From assembly GCF_004331485.1 (NCBI RefSeq), contig NZ_SJKD01000012.1, positions 1-64,000 on the forward strand: DNA of 64,000 nt. Reading direction: 5' to 3'. Origin of the DNA: Kribbella capetownensis (GTDB taxonomy: Bacteria; Actinomycetota; Actinomycetes; Propionibacteriales; Kribbellaceae). The notes below the pieces were generated by a model. That model saw only the letters and a program-made list of their open reading frames with translations, was not told the origin of the DNA and did no database searches. The position numbers and the translations under genes were made by a program. This document shows positions 59,751 to 64,000 of this stretch, in pieces (positions within the stretch are counted from its first letter, which is position 1; each line of letters begins with the position of its first letter).

Positions 59751-62597
59751 TCAGCCGAGGCTGAAGTGGAAGTGGTGGGGTTGGGGTCGTAGGTCGTGGG
59801 GCGGGAGGATCGGGGCGCCGCTGGTCGGGCTGCCTAGGCCGTGTTGGAGAGCGTCCAGGGTCATCCAGAGCTGATCGGTGGGCTTCAGGTCTTCTCGATG
59901 ACTGGCGTCTGCTAGGTCGGCGACTGTCCATCTGCGGAGAGTCAGGGCCAGGTGTGGCTCGGCAGTCAGGCTGAGTTTGCCAGCGGTTCCGGACAGCTCG
60001 GCCCAGCGGACGTCGGCGCGGGCGCCATTCTCCTGGGGATAGATGTACGGCACCTGGAAGTCGTCGATGGTCGAGGTGTAGCGGCCGACCCGGGCCGCGG
60101 CCCGGGAGTCCGGGTACGCCTGCCCGGGGCCGAGCCCGAACCACGTCACCCGCTCAAACCCAGCCGGCAGACCGAACGTCACCCCGAGCCGCGCCCAAGG
60201 CACCGTCCACTCGCCCAGCGGCTCGACCTGCACGTCCGCGGTCACCCGGTTGCCGTCCGAACTCCACCGGTACGTCGTCAGCACCCGGGCATCCGTGGCC
60301 GCGGCACCGACCATCGTCACCACGACCAGCTCGTCCCCGTCCTGCTCCACCGACACCGTCCGATACCGCAGCCTGTGCAGCCCAGCCGAAGCCCACCGAG
60401 CCTTCCGGTCTCGCGTCGTCGCATCCCAAGTCCGGGCATCATGCTGAGTAGGCGCCCGCCACAGTTCCAACGGCACATGCTCCACCTCCCACCCACGCAA
60501 CCCAGTCAACCGCCCAGTGCGGGGACAGAACCGCCCGGGTCCGACCCACACCTCGCCGTCTGTAGTTGTGACCTTCGCCGCCGGCGACGTAGCAACCCGT
60601 GGTGTGCTCGGGGTGATGGATGCTTGTGTGAACGCTACTTCGTGGCCGGCTTGTGCCCAGGCTGTGTCGGCCGCGAGGACTGCTCGGATGGTCAGCCAGC
60701 GTTCGCGGTTCTGGGCTGGGGTGCTGATCGTGGGTAGTTGGACGGTTGCCTCACCACCTGGCGGGACCGTTGGTAGCTCGAGCGTGCCTTGGGCGATAAC
60801 GTCGCCTTCGTCCGCGGCTGTCCACTGGACTGACAGGTGCGAGGTGTCCAGGACGTCGTATCTGTTGGTGAGGTGGAGGGTGTTGACGGTGATGGTCAGG
60901 TGGACAGGCTCGTAGGCTTTGCGGACTTCCAGGAGGACTGGCTGGGGTGTGAGGTCGGGGAAGACGAGGCCGTCGAGGACGTAGTTGCCGTCGTGCAGTT
61001 CTTCGCCGAAGTCACCGCCGTACGCATAAGTGCCGTCCGGGCGCAGGATGCCGTGTTCCATCCACTCCCAGAGGAATCCACCCTGGCACCGCTCGTACCG
61101 GTGAAACAGTTCCTCGTACTCCGGCAGCCCACCGGGACCGTTGCCTCCGGCATGCGAGTACTCGCACAGCACGAACGGCATCGCCCGCCGCCGCGCGTCC
61201 AGCACCGGATCGTCCAGCGGCGGCTCGGCTCGCTTCCCGATCTCCTCCACTTCGGCGTGAGCGGCGTACATCCGGCTGTACACATCCACGTCCGCACAGC
61301 TCGGATCGCCTTCGTAGTGCAGCGGTCGTGACGGATCCCGCTCCCGCGTCCACTCTGCCATCGCCGTGAGGTTCCGCCCGGTCCCGGCCTCGTTGCCCAG
61401 CGACCACATCACCACGCACGCGTGGTTCTTGTCGCGCTCGACCATCCGCCGCATCCGGTCCTCCGACGCGTCCAGGAAGCGCGGATCGTCGGCCGGGTTC
61501 CCGCGCCAGTCGAGCAGGAAGAAGCCGTGGGTCTCGTAGTCGCACTCGTCCATCACCCAGAACCCGAGCTCGTCGCACAGCTCCAGCAGCCGCGAGTCCG
61601 GCGGGTAGTGGCTGGTCCGGATCGCGTTGATGTTGTGCTGCTTCATCACCAGCAGCTCCTGGCGCAGTCGCTCCTCGGGTACGACGCGACCCAGCACGGG
61701 ATCGTGCTCGTGCCGGTTGACCCCGTGGAACAGCACCCGCCGGCCGTTGACCGTGAGCACCCCGTCGACGATCGCCACGGTACGGAACCCGATCCGCAGC
61801 GCCACACTCTCACCAGCGGTCTCCACCACGGCGTCGTACAACCGCGGCACCTCCGCCGACCACGGCTCGACCTCCGGGATTGTCACCGTCTGGCCGGCCG
61901 GCGCCTCGACATCCAGCTCCGGGATGCGCACGACCGCATCCGGGCCGGCCTCGACCCTTAGGATCCCGGCACCATCCAAGTAGTCAGCGTGCACGAAGAC
62001 ATCGCCCACTCCGTCGGAAGGCCGTGCGATCAGCGTGACGTCGCGGAAGATCCCCGGCAGCCACCACATGTCCTGATCCTCGAGATAACTCCCCGACGAC
62101 CACTGATGCACCCGGACCGCGAGCACGTTCCGCCCCGGCCGCAGTACCTCGCCGACGGCGAACTCGGCAGGCACCCGACTCCCGCGAGTCACCCCGAGCT
62201 CCACCCCGTTCAGCCACACCCGCGCACACGAGTCGACCCCGTCGAAGCGCAGTACCGTCGGACCGCTCCACGACGGCGGCAGCTCGAACACCAGCCGATG
62301 GTCGCCGGTCGGGTTCTCCGTCGGCACGTACGGCGGATCGACCGGGAACGGATACGCCTGGTTCGTGTACGCCGGCCGCCCGTGCCCATGCATCGGCCAA
62401 CTCGACGGCACCGGAAGGACCACCCAGTCCGAGTCGTCGAAGTCGTCCCGCTCGAACCCGTCCGGCGCCTCGGCCACCGACTCCGCAAGGTGAAACCGCC
62501 AACCCCCGTTCAGATTGATCAGTGGTGCATCCGTACGGATCGCCGCCCGCGCAGGCAGCACGCCGTACCCAGGCCCGGGGTCTTCGAAGTAAGTCAT
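59751..62597 (-). CDS. lacZ: GH2 beta-galactosidase
   Basis: 948 residues, no signal peptide, so cytoplasmic. Domains: sugar-binding jelly roll (INLNGGWRFHLAES), Ig-like, TIM barrel, Ig-like and the C-terminal beta-galactosidase small-chain domain (VTFGLPAGFERVTWFGLGPGQAYPDSR). The acid/base is E403 in WSLGNEAG and the nucleophile E479 in VLCEYSHA. RTSHYPP and NRHEHDP are family motifs. Substrate may be lactose or a plant galactoside. Divergent from the SorC regulator. Confidence 0.93.
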   Translation of the reverse strand: MTYFEDPGPGYGVLPARAAIRTDAPLINLNGGWRFHLAESVAEAPDGFERDDFDDSDWVVLPVPSSWPMHGHGRPAYTNQAYPFPVDPPYVPTENPTGDHRLVFELPPSWSGPTVLRFDGVDSCARVWLNGVELGVTRGSRVPAEFAVGEVLRPGRNVLAVRVHQWSSGSYLEDQDMWWLPGIFRDVTLIARPSDGVGDVFVHADYLDGAGILRVEAGPDAVVRIPELDVEAPAGQTVTIPEVEPWSAEVPRLYDAVVETAGESVALRIGFRTVAIVDGVLTVNGRRVLFHGVNRHEHDPVLGRVVPEERLRQELLVMKQHNINAIRTSHYPPDSRLLELCDELGFWVMDECDYETHGFFLLDWRGNPADDPRFLDASEDRMRRMVERDKNHACVVMWSLGNEAGTGRNLTAMAEWTRERDPSRPLHYEGDPSCADVDVYSRMYAAHAEVEEIGKRAEPPLDDPVLDARRRAMPFVLCEYSHAGGNGPGGLPEYEELFHRYERCQGGFLWEWMEHGILRPDGTYAYGGDFGEELHDGNYVLDGLVFPDLTPQPVLLEVRKAYEPVHLTITVNTLHLTNRYDVLDTSHLSVQWTAADEGDVIAQGTLELPTVPPGGEATVQLPTISTPAQNRERWLTIRAVLAADTAWAQAGHEVAFTQASITPSTPRVATSPAAKVTTTDGEVWVGPGRFCPRTGRLTGLRGWEVEHVPLELWRAPTQHDARTWDATTRDRKARWASAGLHRLRYRTVSVEQDGDELVVVTMVGAAATDARVLTTYRWSSDGNRVTADVQVEPLGEWTVPWARLGVTFGLPAGFERVTWFGLGPGQAYPDSRAAARVGRYTSTIDDFQVPYIYPQENGARADVRWAELSGTAGKLSLTAEPHLALTLRRWTVADLADASHREDLKPTDQLWMTLDALQHGLGSPTSGAPILPPHDLRPQPHHFHFSLG

Positions 62598-62629
62598 TCA
62601 AACCATCCGATGCGGTTAGCATGCTGAGC
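62598..62629. promoter_or_regulatory. Compact divergent promoter lacZ/regulator with palindromes
   Basis: Only 32 bases separate the two starts. TAGCAT (62617-62622) ends seven bases before the regulator ATG at 62630, a leaderless layout. The palindrome ATGCT-G-AGCAT (62621-62631) and TTAGCATGCTGA overlap it, so a bound regulator would block both promoters. Confidence 0.5.
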
Positions 62630-63652
62630 ATGACGACGGCGAGTGCGGGAGAGGGCCCACGCCACGGGGTCCGGCGGCAGCCGTCGGCTGAGCAGCTGCG
62701 GCTGCTCACCAAGGTCGCGAAGCTGTACCACGAGCAGGGCGTACGGCAGCCGCAGATCGCGGCGCAGCTGCACATCTCCCAGCCGCGGGTGTCCCGGCTG
62801 CTGAAGCAGGCCGTGGTGGCCGGCATCGTTCGTACGGTCGTGATCCCGCCGAGCGGCGTACACACCGAGCTCGAGGACGCGATCGAGCAGCGGTACGGGG
62901 TGCGTGAGGTGATCGTGGTCGACGCCAGCGGTGAGGACGACGCGCACATCATCCCGGCGCTCGGCGCGGCCGCGTCGGTGTACCTGGAGACCACGCTGAC
63001 CGGCGGTGACCGGATCGGCATCTCGTCCTGGAGTTCGACCTTGCTTGCCACGGTCGAGTCGATGACACCGCGGCCGACGCAGGTGGCCGAGGAGGTCGTT
63101 CAAGTCCTCGGTGGCGTCGGCAACCCGGCCGCTCAGGCCCGCGCGGCCCGCCTGGTCGGCCGGCTGGCGGATCTCACCGGCGCGTCGCCTGTACTGCTGC
63201 CAGTGCCCGGTCTGGTCGGCAGTGTGAGCGCGAAGCGCACGCTGATGAAGGACCCCGTGGTCACCGAGGTGATGGACGCGTGGTCGCGGCTCACGTTGCT
63301 CCTGGTCGGGATCGGCAGCCTCGAGCCGTCTCCGCTGCTGAAGGAGAGCGGTAACACGATGACCGCCGAGGACCAGAAGGTGCTGCGGGACCAGGACGCG
63401 GTCGGCGACATCTGTTTGCGGTTCTTCGACGAGGCCGGCAAACCGGTCCGCTCCGAGCTCGACCAACGAGTGCTCGGTCTGTCGGCCGCGCAGGTCCGCA
63501 GCGACGACCTCCGCAGCGTCGGCGTCGCGGGCGGCATGCGCAAGTACGCCGCCATCCGCGCGGCGCTGCTCGGTGGCTGGGTCGACGTACTCATCACCGA
63601 TCGCTCGGTCGCCGAGCGGCTGGCTAACGAGCATCGACCCACACCGTCATAG
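62630..63652 (+). CDS. SorC/DeoR-type sugar-binding transcriptional regulator
   Basis: 340 residues. N-terminal HTH: LTKVAKLYHEQGVRQPQIAAQLHISQPRVSRLLKQAVVAGIVRTVV. The C-terminal domain (about 75-335) is the SorC sugar-phosphate-binding fold with GGDRIGISSWSSTLLATVESM, VQVLGGVGNP and VGVAGGMRKYAAIRAAL. It should respond to a phosphorylated sugar and control lacZ and perhaps the convergent arabinofuranosidase gene, whose 3' end it overlaps by 29 bases. ATG 62621 is an alternative start. Confidence 0.9.
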   Translation: MTTASAGEGPRHGVRRQPSAEQLRLLTKVAKLYHEQGVRQPQIAAQLHISQPRVSRLLKQAVVAGIVRTVVIPPSGVHTELEDAIEQRYGVREVIVVDASGEDDAHIIPALGAAASVYLETTLTGGDRIGISSWSSTLLATVESMTPRPTQVAEEVVQVLGGVGNPAAQARAARLVGRLADLTGASPVLLPVPGLVGSVSAKRTLMKDPVVTEVMDAWSRLTLLLVGIGSLEPSPLLKESGNTMTAEDQKVLRDQDAVGDICLRFFDEAGKPVRSELDQRVLGLSAAQVRSDDLRSVGVAGGMRKYAAIRAALLGGWVDVLITDRSVAERLANEHRPTPS

Positions 63653-64000
63653 GACCGACCGTCCGATTCGCCCAGGCGTAGTAGGGGATCGCGGTCAACG
63701 TCTGCCCGTCCCGCGCCGGAACCTCGACCGTCGTCACTCCACCCAGGAGCTCAGGCCGCTCCCGCGAGACCAGTTCGCCCGCCACCACAGCCGTCTCATC
63801 CAGTACGACGTCCTGGTCGACCTGCTCGAAGCAGTACACCAACGGCCCACGCTCGATCGCCACACAGCCACGCACCGAGTCGATCCGATCGTCAGGCTCG
63901 GTACGTCGTGCCTGCACCGGCAACTCCAGCACCACCTGGTCGCCAACCGACCACTGCCGTCGTAGCGGACCGGCAACGCCGGCACCATCTGCCCAGGCAG
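63624..64000 (-). CDS. GH127-type beta-L-arabinofuranosidase, C-terminal part
   Basis: The gene enters from beyond the window; only its last ~125 residues are present. RGCVAIERGPLVYCFEQVD and AIPYYAWANRTVGPMTVWV are typical of the C-terminal beta domain of GH127 (DUF1680) enzymes, which release beta-L-arabinofuranose from plant glycans. The frame continues upstream to the window end with AWADGAGVAGPLRRQWSVGD. It shares a sugar-use neighbourhood with the GH2 enzyme. Confidence 0.82.
   Translation of the reverse strand, partial: AWADGAGVAGPLRRQWSVGDQVVLELPVQARRTEPDDRIDSVRGCVAIERGPLVYCFEQVDQDVVLDETAVVAGELVSRERPELLGGVTTVEVPARDGQTLTAIPYYAWANRTVGPMTVWVDAR

Noticed and set aside
59751..62597. Long opposite-strand reading frames inside lacZ, rho, the cob genes and the atp genes
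   Set aside because: They are frame shadows caused by high GC at third positions: compositionally biased (Arg, Pro, His rich) and without domain patterns.

Overview
The window is chromosomal DNA of a high-GC Gram-positive bacterium (Actinomycetota). The evidence is very strong GC bias at third codon positions, many GTG starts, GTGA/ATGA stop-start overlaps, TANNNT boxes 6-7 bases before the start codon (leaderless genes), and twin-arginine and lipobox secretion signals. The gene order argS-lysA-hom-thrC-thrB-rho-rpmE-prfA-prmC ... sua5-wecA-like-atpI-atpBEFHAGDC-DUF2550 is the one known from mycobacteria and other actinobacteria. Gene content (many sugar ABC/GH/LacI units, frequent GTAC-rich codons) suggests a soil actinomycete such as Kribbella or another Propionibacteriales member. 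That genus-level guess is inference.

Layout. 1-6.9 kb is a carbohydrate unit: CUT1 ABC importer (binding lipoprotein plus two permeases, no ATPase gene), a GH1 beta-glucosidase, a LacI regulator, and a convergent cupin + SDR pair. 7.0-8.5 kb holds two tandem paralogous membrane proteins of unknown function. 8.6-13.0 kb is a minus-strand run MFS-cobG-cobH-cobIJ (corrin ring synthesis); cobF lies apart at 17.5-18.2 kb. 13.0-15.2 kb is a MarR/MFS multidrug-type locus with two copies of one 24-bp palindromic operator. 15.2-24.3 kb is accessory: TMEM175-like channel, secreted esterase, HTH regulator with palindromic operator, secreted serine hydrolase, a lipoprotein, a DinB/mycothiol-type protein, an ECF sigma factor with its DGPF partner, and a VOC protein. 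24.4-29.4 kb has zwf and then a complete heme-free-type quinol:fumarate reductase operon (frdABCD). The frd operon is preceded by a translationally coupled Cys/His-rich 77-residue protein and a CRP-type palindrome nested in a longer inverted repeat. 29.8-33.6 kb has a large LuxR (LAL) regulator with a DUF4242 protein and an alpha/beta hydrolase. A tRNA-Arg(CCG) lies on the minus strand at 33.65 kb.

34-59.7 kb is the conserved core block. It makes lysine and threonine (lysA, hom, thrC, thrB), terminates transcription (rho), makes L31 and translation release/modification factors (rpmE, prfA, prmC), tRNA t6A (sua5) and a polyprenyl-phosphate sugar-1-P transferase, and the whole F1Fo ATP synthase. 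It is interrupted at 46.4-49.1 kb by an opposite-strand insert: a lipoprotein, a frameshifted TPR-protein remnant and an adenosine deaminase.

59.7-64 kb is a second sugar unit: GH2 beta-galactosidase, a divergent SorC/DeoR-type regulator and the 3' end of a GH127-type beta-L-arabinofuranosidase that runs off the window.

No CRISPR array, rRNA, insertion sequence or phage gene was recognised. The most interesting items are the frd leader region, the duplicated MarR operator, the tandem membrane-protein pair, the unusual minus-strand small ORF facing frdD, and the decayed insert in the otherwise conserved prmC-sua5 interval.
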